DNA of 64,000 nucleotides. It comes from an uncultured Bacteroidales bacterium. GTDB lineage: Bacteria > Bacteroidota > Bacteroidia > Bacteroidales > Muribaculaceae. The first letter of the stretch is position 1. Each line of letters begins with the position of its first letter. The notes under the pieces were generated by a model, which was not told where the DNA came from, searched no databases, and worked only from the letters and a program-made list of their open reading frames with translations. Positions 22,420-31,467 of this stretch are shown piece by piece. Where the stretch lies: the NCBI GenBank assembly GCA_902792895.1, contig CADBBK010000010.1, positions 1 to 64,000 of the forward strand, written 5' to 3'. The translations under genes and the position numbers were made by a program.

Positions 22420-23376
22420 ATGAAGCGGGTAATATCCATATTCATGGCTCTAGCCGCCCTGATCGGCGTGGCACAGGAGAACCAGGGCATCAAGCTGCAG
22501 TTTGACCAAAGCAAGATCAGCCCGCAGTTTACTATTCCCGAGATGCCCACGGTCATCACACCCGCCACCAACATCAAACCCACATTCAATGCCAACCTGC
22601 CCACCGCAGCCGACCTCAAGTTGGATTACAACACCCACTTGACCGATTCGCTGGCCATCTATCAGCAAGACTGGAATTTCAGTCCCGCTCCCCTGCCCCG
22701 TTTCCGCTATGACACCAATCCCTACAGCCGCGACTGGTCATCAGGTGGTGTCATTACCCGCGTGGGCAATGCTTACCTCACAGGGGCCGGCTCACATACG
22801 ACCTATCCCGGAATGGGCAACATGGCGAGTGCCAGTGTCGCTTTTACCATGCCCATGGGTGACCGTTTCCAATTCACGGCTGGCGTCACAGGCAGCAAAT
22901 ACCACTTTGACCGCTCGGCATGGAACGACTATGGCGTGTTCGGCAATGCCTCTTTCCGGCTCAACGACCGCTTTTCTCTCAACGCTTTCGGGCAATACTA
23001 CGCCAACCAGCAGTACCATTCTATCGCCGCAATGCCGTTCTTGGGGAGTTCATCCTATGGCGGAACCCTGGGTTGGCGCGCCAGCGACGATTTTTCGCTT
23101 GATGTGGGTGCGCGCCGCATCTATGACCCCTATACGGGCCGCTGGCGAACGCTTCCTATCGTACAGCCCACCATCAACCTGTTCGGTGCACCCCTCTCGT
23201 TTGACGCTGGCCCGCTGATTTATCAGTTGTTGGACGGCCTGCTCGGCAGTGGCAAGAAAGACCGCGACTGGGGCGACCCGCGTTATCGTCCAGTAACCGC
23301 CCCCGGCGCCGTCACCAGCCAACCTGGCTTTAACCCCAACAGCCCTGTGCCCATCCCCGATGCTTTGCGCCGTTAA
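22420..23376 (+). CDS. Exported barrel-like protein of unknown function
   Basis: Encodes 318 residues with a signal peptide (cleavage near GVAQ). After a Pro-rich N-terminal region the middle part alternates aromatic and polar residues (FQFTAGVTGSKYHF, FSLNAFGQYYANQQY, FSLDVGARRIYD), as in outer-membrane beta strands, and the tail is Pro/Gly-rich and ends in Arg-Arg. No named family is recognised. The start is fixed by the signal peptide, even though the promoter places the ATG at the transcription start. Confidence 0.72.
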   Translation: MKRVISIFMALAALIGVAQENQGIKLQFDQSKISPQFTIPEMPTVITPATNIKPTFNANLPTAADLKLDYNTHLTDSLAIYQQDWNFSPAPLPRFRYDTNPYSRDWSSGGVITRVGNAYLTGAGSHTTYPGMGNMASASVAFTMPMGDRFQFTAGVTGSKYHFDRSAWNDYGVFGNASFRLNDRFSLNAFGQYYANQQYHSIAAMPFLGSSSYGGTLGWRASDDFSLDVGARRIYDPYTGRWRTLPIVQPTINLFGAPLSFDAGPLIYQLLDGLLGSGKKDRDWGDPRYRPVTAPGAVTSQPGFNPNSPVPIPDALRR

Positions 23377-23428
23377 CGCCAGTTCAAATCAGACAACTAA
23401 TCATAATAACTAATACGAAACTATAGAT

Positions 23429-24010
23429 ATGGCAGAAGTAGTACAAAGAATTGACATTAAGGTGGTTGGATTCGGCAACGGATGGCAGACCATCAGGCTC
23501 ACGTTTGATGACACAGCAGTGGGTTTCTTGGCCTCCTACATCGGCGAGTGCCCGTTGTCGTCATTGATTACACTGGTTGCCAATATCGACGATGACATCC
23601 AAAGCGGAGAGACTTCCTCCAGACGTCACATCGAGTGGTTCCAGGAACCCGGAGCCCTGCAGATCATCGTCAGCAACGACAACGGCATTGATGAAATCAT
23701 CATCAAAAAGACCTTCAAAGATGTGATGGACATGGACTTTACTGTTGAGGAAATTGAGAACCCCGACGAACTCTATCATTTCCAAGTGCAGCATGAAACC
23801 TTGAGAAACGCTGTCATTGCCGAAGCCACAAGCATGTTGAAGGAATTCGGCATCGCGGGCTACAACGAGAACTGGAATGACGGACCAGACAACTTCCCCG
23901 TAGCCGCATTCCTGCGACTGTTGGGCAACAAAACCACCTCGGACGAAGAAGGTGACATCTACTTCAGCCGCCTTGACGAGGAAATCAATCTGTTGAAATC
24001 CATCCTCTAA
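23429..24010 (+). CDS. Cytosolic protein of unknown function
   Basis: Encodes 193 acidic residues without a signal peptide. The N-terminal half looks beta-rich (IDIKVVGFGNGWQTIRLTFDD, LQIIVSNDNGIDEIII) and the C-terminal half helical. I do not recognise a family. It lies between the exported barrel-like gene and the Crp/Fnr gene, each with its own promoter region, so the context gives no role. Confidence 0.72.
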   Translation: MAEVVQRIDIKVVGFGNGWQTIRLTFDDTAVGFLASYIGECPLSSLITLVANIDDDIQSGETSSRRHIEWFQEPGALQIIVSNDNGIDEIIIKKTFKDVMDMDFTVEEIENPDELYHFQVQHETLRNAVIAEATSMLKEFGIAGYNENWNDGPDNFPVAAFLRLLGNKTTSDEEGDIYFSRLDEEINLLKSIL

Positions 24011-24056
24011 ACCAGCCGCAAAGACAGGGTTTTAGGGATTTTTAGAGGTATTGATT

Positions 24057-24086
24057 TTGGTGGGTGGGAAAGAATTTGTAACTTTG
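24057..24086 (+). promoter_or_regulatory. Promoter for the Crp/Fnr regulator
   Basis: TTG at 24057-24059 and TAACTTTG at 24079-24086 are 19 nt apart; the leader is about 14 nt. Confidence 0.65.
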
Positions 24087-24106
24087 CACGTTTAAAACGA
24101 ACTTGA

Positions 24107-24808
24107 ATGGTCATCAAGAGCACAATAGAAGACATTATCAGGGAAGATCTGGCGGCAATTTGGTCCATCCTGAACAGCGAGGAGAAACATCTCATCGCCA
24201 GTAATTTCGTCATTCACAATTACCGCAAGGGCCAGATTATTTATGCCGAGAAAGACGAACCTGAATTCCTGTGGGTGCTCATCAAGGGCAAGGTGAAACG
24301 ATTCAAGAACGGAGTGGGCGGCAAGCCGCAAATCCTGCGCCTGTATCGCCCCATCCAGTACTTTGGCTACCGTGCCTGGTTCGCCCAGGAGTCCTATGTA
24401 GCCAGCACGATGGCCATCGAGCCGTCGCAGGTGGGCACGATTCCCATGACGGTGGTGAAAAAGCTCATCGACGGCAACATGAAGCTGGCATGGTTCTTCC
24501 TGCACGAGTTGTCCAAGCATCTGGGCGGCAGCGAGTCCAAGGTCGTCACCCTCACCCAGAAACACATCCGTGGCCGTCTGGCCGAGGCCCTGTGCATGCT
24601 GGTTGACAACTACGGCTATGAGGACGACGGAAAGACGCTCAAGATCTACATGGCCCGTGAGGACCTGGCCAACCTGTCAAACATGACGACCGCCAATGCC
24701 ATCCGCACCCTATCGACCTTCGCCCAGGAACGAATCATCACTGTTGACGGTCGCCGCATCCGCATCGTTGACGAGACCACACTGCGCAACATCAGCCGCT
24801 TTGGATAA
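24107..24808 (+). CDS. Crp/Fnr-family transcriptional regulator
   Basis: Encodes 233 residues. A cyclic-nucleotide-binding-like beta barrel spans about 20-130, followed by a long dimerisation helix and a C-terminal winged helix (about 165-225, with the recognition region MAREDLANLSNMTTANAIRTLSTF). The effector pocket lacks the Arg-Ser pair expected for cAMP, and there is no N-terminal cysteine cluster as in Fnr, so the signal is unknown. A DUF4924 gene starts 8 nt after its stop, indicating co-transcription. Confidence 0.88.
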   Translation: MVIKSTIEDIIREDLAAIWSILNSEEKHLIASNFVIHNYRKGQIIYAEKDEPEFLWVLIKGKVKRFKNGVGGKPQILRLYRPIQYFGYRAWFAQESYVASTMAIEPSQVGTIPMTVVKKLIDGNMKLAWFFLHELSKHLGGSESKVVTLTQKHIRGRLAEALCMLVDNYGYEDDGKTLKIYMAREDLANLSNMTTANAIRTLSTFAQERIITVDGRRIRIVDETTLRNISRFG

Positions 24809-24816
24809 AAACAGCT

Positions 24817-25377
24817 ATGCTCATCGCTCAACAAAAACGCCAAGAAAACATCGCCGAGTATCTCCTCTACCTGTGGCAGGTCGAGGACTTGTTGCGTGCC
24901 TGCCGATTGGACATCGACACGGTGGATAAGACTGTCATCGCACGCTATAACGTCGATGAAAAGACACGTCACGAAATCCGTGAGTGGTACGAGTCACTCA
25001 TCAAGATGATGGAACTGGAGCACGTGACCGAGCGTGGTCACATCCGCGTGTGCCACAACGTGCTCATCCGCTTGAACGACTTGCACCTGCAGTTGCTGGC
25101 CGACCAGAACCGTTTTCCCGATTATCATGCCGACTACTACCGCACGCTGCCACACATCGTTCAGTTGCGTGCCACGCTACCCGAAGAGGAGCGGCCCGGT
25201 GAACTGGAGACGTGTTTCAACGCACTGTACGGGGTGATGATGCTGCACATGCAAGGCAAGGAAATCTCGCAGGACACCGCAGCCGCAATAGCGCAGATAT
25301 CGCACTTCATCGGCATGCTGGCCGCCTACTACAAGCGCGACGAGGAGAAACCGCTGTTTGGCGATGACATTGAGTAG
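24817..25377 (+). CDS. DUF4924 family protein
   Basis: Encodes 186 residues, helical and cytosolic. The N-terminus LIAQQKRQENIAEYLLYLWQ and the WYESLIKMMELE stretch match what I know of the Bacteroidales DUF4924 family, which has no assigned function. It sits directly behind the Crp/Fnr gene. Its TAG stop is the first unit of a heptamer repeat. Confidence 0.72.
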   Translation: MLIAQQKRQENIAEYLLYLWQVEDLLRACRLDIDTVDKTVIARYNVDEKTRHEIREWYESLIKMMELEHVTERGHIRVCHNVLIRLNDLHLQLLADQNRFPDYHADYYRTLPHIVQLRATLPEEERPGELETCFNALYGVMMLHMQGKEISQDTAAAIAQISHFIGMLAAYYKRDEEKPLFGDDIE

Positions 25378-25435
25378 GTTTTAGGCTTTAGGTTTTAGGT
25401 TACAGGATTTAGGCTTTAGGCTTTAGGTTTTAGGG
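25375..25435 (+). repeat. Heptamer tandem repeat (TTTAGGN)n that includes a stop codon
   Basis: Eight to nine 7-bp units, mostly TTTAGGC or TTTAGGT with one diverged TACAGGA, start with the TAG stop (25375-25377) of the DUF4924 gene and end 22 nt before the next start codon. Confidence 0.88.
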
Positions 25436-25457
25436 GGTAAGAAATTACATTGATTCA

Positions 25458-26351
25458 ATGAATACAACCAACATACTTATCACTGGTGCCAACGGTCAGT
25501 TGGGCCACGAAATGCGCAACGTGCTGGCCAACGACCAGCGTTTCCGCGCCATCTACACCGATGTTGCCGGAGATGACGTCACGCGTCTGGACATCACCGA
25601 TGAAGCCGCCGTCGAAGAGATGGTCGCCGATGGTGACATCAAGTACATCGTGAACTGCGTGGCCTATACGGCTGTCGATGCTGCCGAAGACGACGAGCCC
25701 ACCGCATCGTTGCTCAACGCCCATGCCGTGGGGCTGCTGGCCCGTGTAGCCCAGCGCCACGGAGCGCGCATGGTGCATGTCTCGACCGACTATGTGTTTG
25801 ATGGACAGGGCTGCGTCCCCTACACCGAGGACATGGCCACCAACCCGCAATCGGCCTATGGCCGCACCAAACTTGACGGTGAGCGCCTGCTGCTTGACAC
25901 GCTGGGCGACGATGCCGTCATCCTGCGTACCGCATGGCTCTACTCCCCTTATGGCAAGAACTTTGTCAAGACGATGCTCGCCCTGGGCAAGAGCAAACCG
26001 GCGCTGAAGGTCGTGTTTGACCAGGTAGGCTCGCCGACCTGCGCCCAAGACCTGGCCCGTGCCATCGTCACGGTAATCACCGCTACAGAATGGCACCCCG
26101 GCATCTACCACTACAGCAACGAGGGCGTCATCTCGTGGTATGACTTCACCCTGGCCATCCACCGCCTGGCAGGCATCACCACCTGTGACGTGCAGCCCTG
26201 CCACAGCGACGAGTTCCCCGCCAAGGCCCACCGTCCCGCCTACAGCGTGCTGGACAAGACGCATTTCAAGAACACCTTCGGCGTGACCGTCCCCTATTGG
26301 CTGAACAGCCTCGAGGACACCCTGCGCCGCATAGAACAAACAAATAGCTGA
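25458..26351 (+). CDS. rfbD: dTDP-4-dehydrorhamnose reductase (RmlD-like)
   Basis: Encodes 297 residues, a typical extended SDR. The NAD(P)-binding loop is GANGQLGHEM near residue 10. VNCVAYTAVDAAEDD and the catalytic STDYVFDG and YGRTKLDGE with Tyr-xxx-Lys follow. The C-terminus has the RmlD pattern RPAYSVLDKT. It makes dTDP-L-rhamnose for surface glycans. The other rml genes are not adjacent. Confidence 0.92.
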   Translation: MNTTNILITGANGQLGHEMRNVLANDQRFRAIYTDVAGDDVTRLDITDEAAVEEMVADGDIKYIVNCVAYTAVDAAEDDEPTASLLNAHAVGLLARVAQRHGARMVHVSTDYVFDGQGCVPYTEDMATNPQSAYGRTKLDGERLLLDTLGDDAVILRTAWLYSPYGKNFVKTMLALGKSKPALKVVFDQVGSPTCAQDLARAIVTVITATEWHPGIYHYSNEGVISWYDFTLAIHRLAGITTCDVQPCHSDEFPAKAHRPAYSVLDKTHFKNTFGVTVPYWLNSLEDTLRRIEQTNS

Positions 26352-26399
26352 AAACTGACGGGCACGCCATGGCGAGGCCCCATAAACTGAAAACTCAAT

Positions 26400-27977
26400 A
26401 TGTCATTGACAACCGAAATCACCCGCCGCCGCACCTTTGCCATCATCTCTCACCCTGATGCCGGCAAGACCACGCTGACCGAGAAGCTGCTGCTCTTCGG
26501 TGGCGCTATCCATGTGGCAGGCGCCGTGAAGTCCAATAAAATCAAGAAGACCGCCACCAGCGACTGGATGGAAATCGAGAAACAGCGTGGTATCTCGGTG
26601 GCCACCTCGGTCATGGGATTCAACTATGGCGACTACAAGATCAACATCCTCGACACCCCTGGTCACCAGGACTTTGCCGAGGACACTTACCGCACCTTGA
26701 CCGCCGTTGACAGCGTTATCATCGTGGTCGATGTCGCCAAGGGTGTCGAGACACAGACACGCAAGCTGATGGAGGTGTGCCGCATGCGCAACACGCCGGT
26801 CATCATCTTTGTCAACAAGCTGGACCGCGAGGGCCGCGACCCGTTTGACATCCTCGACGAGTTGGAGCAGGAGCTGCAGATTGACGTGCGCCCGCTGAGC
26901 TGGCCCATCAACATCGGCGCCCACTTCAAGGGTGTGTATAACATCTATGAGCACAACATCAGCCTGTTCAAGCCCGACAAGCAGCACGTCACCGACCGCG
27001 TGGACATCAACGACATCAACGATCCCGCGATTGATGCTGCCGTGGGCAAGGCCGATGCCGAGAAGCTGCGTGCCGACATCGAACTCATCGACGGCGTGTA
27101 TCCCGACTTCAACACGCTCGACTACCTGGACGCAAAGGTGGCGCCCGTGTTCTTCGGTTCGGCGCTGAACACCTTCGGCGTGAAGGAGCTGCTGGACTGT
27201 TTTGTCCGCATCGCCCCGTCGCCCCGTCCTGTAAGTGCCATCGAGCGCACGGTGGAGCCCGGCGAAGACAAGTTCACGGGCTTCGTGTTCAAGATCCACG
27301 CCAACATGGACCCGAACCACCGCAGCTGCATCGCCTTTGTCAAGGTGTGCTCGGGTGTGTTCCAGCGCAACGGCAACTACAAGCACGTGCGCAGCGGCAA
27401 GAGTTACCGCTTCAGCGCCCCGACAGCGTTCATGGCTCAGAAGAAGGAGATCATCGACGAGGTCTATCCCGGTGACATCGTAGGCCTGCCCGACAATGGC
27501 ATTTTCAAGATTGGCGACACCCTGACCGAGGGCGAAGAGCTGCACTTCCGCGGCCTGCCCAGTTTCTCGCCCGAGATGTTCAAGTACATCGAGAACAGCG
27601 ACCCGATGAAGACCAAGCAGCTCAACAAGGGCCTGGAGCAGCTGATGGACGAGGGCGTGGCCCAGATGTTCGTCAACCAGTTCAACAACCGCAAGATCAT
27701 CGGCACCGTGGGCCAGCTGCAGTTTGAGGTCATCCAATACCGCCTGCTGCACGAGTATGGCGCACAATGCCGTTGGGAGCCCATCCACCTGTACAAGGCC
27801 TGCTGGATCGAGAGCGACGACGATGACGCGCTGGAGGCGTTCAAGAAGCGCAAACACCAGTTCATGGCGCTGGACCGCGAGGGCCGCGACGTGTTCCTGG
27901 CCGACTCCAACTATGTCCTGCAGATGGCCCAGCAGGATTTCCCCAAGATCACCTTCCACTTCACCAGTGAGTTCTAA
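26400..27977 (+). CDS. prfC: Peptide chain release factor 3
   Basis: Encodes 525 residues. The GTPase motifs are [15 protein letters not shown] (G1), RGISV (G2), DTPGHQDF (G3) and [10 protein letters not shown] (G4). The RF3-specific region after the G domain ([21 protein letters not shown]) and the C-terminal domain [14 protein letters not shown] fit RF3 rather than EF-G. RF3 releases RF1 or RF2 from the ribosome after termination. Start at 26400 directly gives [23 protein letters not shown], the usual N-terminus. Confidence 0.97.
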   Translation: MSLTTEITRRRTFAIISHPDAGKTTLTEKLLLFGGAIHVAGAVKSNKIKKTATSDWMEIEKQRGISVATSVMGFNYGDYKINILDTPGHQDFAEDTYRTLTAVDSVIIVVDVAKGVETQTRKLMEVCRMRNTPVIIFVNKLDREGRDPFDILDELEQELQIDVRPLSWPINIGAHFKGVYNIYEHNISLFKPDKQHVTDRVDINDINDPAIDAAVGKADAEKLRADIELIDGVYPDFNTLDYLDAKVAPVFFGSALNTFGVKELLDCFVRIAPSPRPVSAIERTVEPGEDKFTGFVFKIHANMDPNHRSCIAFVKVCSGVFQRNGNYKHVRSGKSYRFSAPTAFMAQKKEIIDEVYPGDIVGLPDNGIFKIGDTLTEGEELHFRGLPSFSPEMFKYIENSDPMKTKQLNKGLEQLMDEGVAQMFVNQFNNRKIIGTVGQLQFEVIQYRLLHEYGAQCRWEPIHLYKACWIESDDDDALEAFKKRKHQFMALDREGRDVFLADSNYVLQMAQQDFPKITFHFTSEF

Positions 27978-28016
27978 TATCATCTAGCAACACTTCACCA
28001 ATCAATTGAAACTATT

Positions 28017-29483
28017 ATGGAACGACTGAGAAAATTATATCAGCAGCATGTGGGCACCCTGCCCGAGGACATCGTCCTGATGGACAAATCAGGCTCTAAC
28101 CGCCAGTATTACCGCTTGACGGGAACGCCCTCGATTGTCGGTGTCATCGGCGAGTCCCGCGAGGAGAACGACGCATTCATCTATATGGCGCAGCACTTCC
28201 GCGAGCAGGGCCTGTCGGTCCCTGAGGTCTATGGCGTGAGTGATGACCACATGGCCTATATCCAGGAAGACCTGGGCAAGAAGCCCGAGAACATCCTCTG
28301 GAACAAGATTCGCCGCAGCGCCATGACACATGCCTTCACCAGCGACGAGAAGGCACTGCTGCGCCGTGCCATGTGTGACCTGGTGGACATCCAGTTCCGC
28401 GGCGCCAAGGACTTTGACTACAGCCACTGCTACCCTGCCGAGTGCTTTGACGAGCGCTCCATCAAGTGGGACCTGAACTATTTCAAATACTGTTTCCTCA
28501 AGGCCACCGGCGTGGTGTTTAACGAGGAGAAACTCGAGAACGACTTCGAGCAGCTGACGCGCGACCTGCTGACAGTGCCCAGCGAGACATTCATGTACCG
28601 CGACTTCCAGTCACGCAACGTGATGCTGGTGGACGATGCCGAGCACCCCGAGAGCTGCAAGTTGGCCTATATCGACTTCCAGGGCGGCAGGCGCGGCCCG
28701 TATTACTACGATGTAGCCTCATTTGTGTGGCAGTCCCGCGCCAAGTACCCCGAGGCGCTGAAGCAGGAACTCGTAAAGACCTACCTCACCAAGCTCAAGG
28801 AATACAAGCCCGATGTTGACGAGAAGGAGTTCTACACCAACCTGCGCCTGTTTGTGCTCTTCCGCACGCTGCAGGTGCTCGGTGCCTACGGTTTCCGCGG
28901 CTACTTCGAGAAAAAGCCCGACTTCATGAAGAACAGCATCGTTCCCACGATTGCCAACCTGCGCCACATGATAGCCGACGGCCCGTTTGAGCGCTATCCC
29001 TATCTGAGCCATATCATCGATGAGCTGGTTAACCTCAAGGATTTCTCAAGCGAGGATAAAGGCCTCACCGTCAGGGTAATGAGTTTCGCCTACAAGAAGG
29101 GCATTCCCCACGATCCGTCGGGCAACGGCGGCGGCTTTGTGTTCGACTGCCGTGCGCTGAACAATCCCGGCAAGTATGACCGCTACAAGGCATTCACGGG
29201 CTTGGACCAGAACGTCATCGACTTCCTGAAGAAAGAGAGTACCATCGACAAGTGGCTGGAGCATGTCTATGCCCTGGTTGACGAATCGGTGGAGCGATAT
29301 GTCAAGCGCAACTTCACCGACCTGATGGTGTGCTTCGGCTGTACGGGCGGCCAGCACCGCTCGGTCTATGCTGCCGAACGCGTTGCTGAACACATCTACG
29401 AGAAATTCAACGTGCGTGTCGAGCTCTCGCACCGCGAGCAACCCGCCCACGAGCGCACCTTCAATCCCGTCGAGAAGCAATGA
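28017..29483 (+). CDS. APH-type sugar kinase (AmgK-like) fused to a RapZ C-terminal domain
   Basis: Encodes 488 residues. The N-terminal 340 residues are an aminoglycoside-phosphotransferase-type kinase: SGSNRQYYRL, VPEVYGVSDDHMAYIQEDLG, the catalytic loop MYRDFQSRNVML and IDFQGG as the metal-binding motif. Residues about 350-485 match the C-terminal domain of RapZ, with KGIPHDPSGNGGGFVFDCRAL and CTGGQHRSVYAAE. In Pseudomonas, AmgK phosphorylates N-acetylmuramate and works with MurU. In enterobacteria RapZ senses glucosamine-6-phosphate through this C-terminal domain. The gene overlaps the MurU-like gene by 4 nt (ATGA). I infer an amino-sugar kinase with a built-in sensor for cell-wall recycling. 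Confidence 0.85.
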   Translation: MERLRKLYQQHVGTLPEDIVLMDKSGSNRQYYRLTGTPSIVGVIGESREENDAFIYMAQHFREQGLSVPEVYGVSDDHMAYIQEDLGKKPENILWNKIRRSAMTHAFTSDEKALLRRAMCDLVDIQFRGAKDFDYSHCYPAECFDERSIKWDLNYFKYCFLKATGVVFNEEKLENDFEQLTRDLLTVPSETFMYRDFQSRNVMLVDDAEHPESCKLAYIDFQGGRRGPYYYDVASFVWQSRAKYPEALKQELVKTYLTKLKEYKPDVDEKEFYTNLRLFVLFRTLQVLGAYGFRGYFEKKPDFMKNSIVPTIANLRHMIADGPFERYPYLSHIIDELVNLKDFSSEDKGLTVRVMSFAYKKGIPHDPSGNGGGFVFDCRALNNPGKYDRYKAFTGLDQNVIDFLKKESTIDKWLEHVYALVDESVERYVKRNFTDLMVCFGCTGGQHRSVYAAERVAEHIYEKFNVRVELSHREQPAHERTFNPVEKQ

Positions 29484-30247
29484 AAGCGCTGATTTTTGCA
29501 GCCGGTCTGGGCACACGCCTCAGGCCACTGACCGATGACCGTCCCAAGGCGATGGTCGAGATTGCCGGCAAGCCCATGCTGCAGCACGTCATCGAGCGTG
29601 TTGCGGCTGCAGGGTTTGACGACATCACCATCAACATCCACCACTACGGGCAGATGATCATCGACTTCCTGGAGCGTAACGCGGGCTTCGGGCTCAACGT
29701 GCACATCAGCGACGAGCGCAGCCTCTTGCTCGACACGGGCGGCGGCATCCTCAAGGCCCGCCAGTGGCTGGACGGTGACGAGCCCTTCCTGGTCCACAAC
29801 ACCGACATCATCAGCACACTGGACCTGAAGGCCTTCTACGACTACCACGTGGAGCACGATGCGCTGGCGACGATTCTCGTCAAGGAGCGCCAGACGCAGC
29901 GCTACTTCCTGTTTGATGCCGACGACCGCTTGTGCGGCTGGACCAACAAGGCCACTGGTGAGTTCAAGCCCGACCCCGAGAAACTGCAGGGCCGCGGCCT
30001 CAAGGAGATGGCCTTCGGCGGGCTGCACGTCATCTCGCCGCGCATTTTCCCGCATCTGGAACGCTACCGCCGCAACGAGGGTGAGAAATTCTCCATCACG
30101 TCCTTCTACATCAATGAGTGCAAGCACCACTTGATCCACGGCTATCACCCTGACACCGACTACCAGTGGCTCGACATCGGCAAACCCGAGACGCTCGCCC
30201 AAGCCCAAGAGTTACTCACATCCGGTGAAACTCCCTCACGCTCGTGA
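29480..30247 (+). CDS. Sugar nucleotidyltransferase, probably MurU-like (N-acetylmuramate-1-phosphate uridylyltransferase)
   Basis: Encodes 255 residues. The N-terminus MKALIFAAGLGTRLRPLTDD is the nucleotide-binding signature of sugar-phosphate nucleotidyltransferases, and KPMLQHVIERV and DTGGGILKA follow as in MurU. The 4-nt overlap with the AmgK-like kinase argues strongly for the AmgK-MurU pair, which turns N-acetylmuramate into UDP-MurNAc. Mannose-1-phosphate guanylyltransferase is the alternative by homology alone. Confidence 0.85.
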   Translation: MKALIFAAGLGTRLRPLTDDRPKAMVEIAGKPMLQHVIERVAAAGFDDITINIHHYGQMIIDFLERNAGFGLNVHISDERSLLLDTGGGILKARQWLDGDEPFLVHNTDIISTLDLKAFYDYHVEHDALATILVKERQTQRYFLFDADDRLCGWTNKATGEFKPDPEKLQGRGLKEMAFGGLHVISPRIFPHLERYRRNEGEKFSITSFYINECKHHLIHGYHPDTDYQWLDIGKPETLAQAQELLTSGETPSRS

Positions 30248-30318
30248 CGCTAAGCCGTGCTTTTAAACTTTTGGGCCTGTGATTCATCTAAAACAAGTAA
30301 GAACTTAAAGCAAGAGAT

Positions 30319-30798
30319 ATGAAAAAGACATTAATCATCGCAGCCATCATGCTGCTCGTGGCAGCCACAGCCACGCTCGATGCCCGCACCAGAAAATTGG
30401 CCAAGGCCAGAAAGGCCTCCGCCACCCAGGTCATCTACACCGGCGACATCGCTGGCAAGGTGATTGGCTACAACGGCACAACCCCGCTCAACATCACCGT
30501 CAAGAACGGTGTGATTGAGAACATCGAGGTGCTCCCCAACCAGGAATCGCCCGGCTACCTCAAGCGCGCCAAGGACAAGGTGCTGCCGCAGTACATCGGC
30601 AAGACCGTTGCCCAGGCCAAGAAACTTGATGCCGACGTCGCCACCGGCGCCACCTATACCAGCCAGGCCCTCATCAAGAACATCCAGATGGGCCTCGACC
30701 AGGCCAGCGGTACCAGCGCCAAGAAAGCGTCTATCAAGAAGACCGCAACCAAGAAAGCGACAAAAAAGGCCGTCAGCAAGAGCAAGAAACGCCGCTGA
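30319..30798 (+). CDS. Exported FMN-binding domain protein with lysine-rich tail
   Basis: Encodes 159 residues with a signal peptide (cleavage near LDA). The core 40-120 is an FMN_bind domain whose ATGATYTSQAL carries the Thr (about Thr112) to which FMN is usually attached covalently. The last 30 residues are nearly all Lys, Thr, Ala and Arg (KKTATKKATKKAVSKSKKRR), unusual for the family, and perhaps bind surface polyanions. A flavin transferase (ApbE) gene is not in the window. An intrinsic terminator follows. Confidence 0.82.
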   Translation: MKKTLIIAAIMLLVAATATLDARTRKLAKARKASATQVIYTGDIAGKVIGYNGTTPLNITVKNGVIENIEVLPNQESPGYLKRAKDKVLPQYIGKTVAQAKKLDADVATGATYTSQALIKNIQMGLDQASGTSAKKASIKKTATKKATKKAVSKSKKRR

Positions 30799-30820
30799 CC
30801 ATTCAATCATCACAACGAGA

Positions 30821-30858
30821 AACCGTGTGTATTCCTCAACCGATGCATACGGTTTTTT
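30821..30858 (+). terminator. Intrinsic terminator after the FMN-binding gene
   Basis: AACCGTGTGTAT pairs with ATGCATACGGTT (12 bp with two G-U pairs) around a 10-nt loop and is followed by TTTTTT. Confidence 0.82.
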
Positions 30859-30921
30859 GCAGGTCGGCAGATGCAAGATTTGCTGACTTGCTTGTTTAGG
30901 TAATAAACAAAAGCATATCCA

Positions 30922-31467
30922 GTGACCGAGCAACAGATTGTCATCGGAGTCAAGAACGGAGACCGGAAGGCCATGCACGAGATGTATGACCTGCTGGCGG
31001 GCTCGGTCATGTCCACCGCCATGCGCTATCTGGGCGACCGTGACGAGAGCCGCGACGTGTTGCAGGAGTGTTTCTTGAGGGCCTTCACCCACATCGGTGA
31101 GTTCGCTTACCGCGGTCAGGGATCGCTGCGGGCATGGATGGCACGGATCGTGGCCAACGAGTCCATCAACCGCCTCAAGCGTCGGTCCCGCCTGACGTTG
31201 ATCGACGACCTCCACCTCGAGCCCCCCGACAGCGAGCCGCCGCCCGACGTCCAGCGGGTTCCTGCTGAGGCCATCAACAGGATGATTGCCTCCTTGCCGA
31301 CGGGCTACCGGGTGGTATTCAACCAATATGTGTTTGAACACAAGAGCCACAAGGAGATTGCCCAAGCGCTGGGCATCAAAGAGAACTCCTCGGCGTCACA
31401 ACTGCTGCGAGCCAAGCGACTGCTGGCCAAAATGATTCACCAATATCAACAAGACCACGATGACTGA
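30922..31467 (+). CDS. ECF-type RNA polymerase sigma factor
   Basis: Encodes 181 residues from a GTG start (no in-frame ATG precedes MYDLLAG). Region 2 has MRYLGDRDESRDVLQECFLRAF and region 4 has NQYVFEHKSHKEIAQALGIKENSSASQLLRAKR. The pair with the next gene, which overlaps by 8 nt and has a single membrane helix, resembles sigma/anti-sigma operons. What signal it answers is not evident; there is no SusCD pair beside it. Confidence 0.92.
   Translation: MTEQQIVIGVKNGDRKAMHEMYDLLAGSVMSTAMRYLGDRDESRDVLQECFLRAFTHIGEFAYRGQGSLRAWMARIVANESINRLKRRSRLTLIDDLHLEPPDSEPPPDVQRVPAEAINRMIASLPTGYRVVFNQYVFEHKSHKEIAQALGIKENSSASQLLRAKRLLAKMIHQYQQDHDD

Noticed and set aside
26403..27983. A 526-codon minus-strand open frame opposite prfC
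   Set aside because: Antisense shadow produced by GC-biased third positions of prfC; no domain seen.
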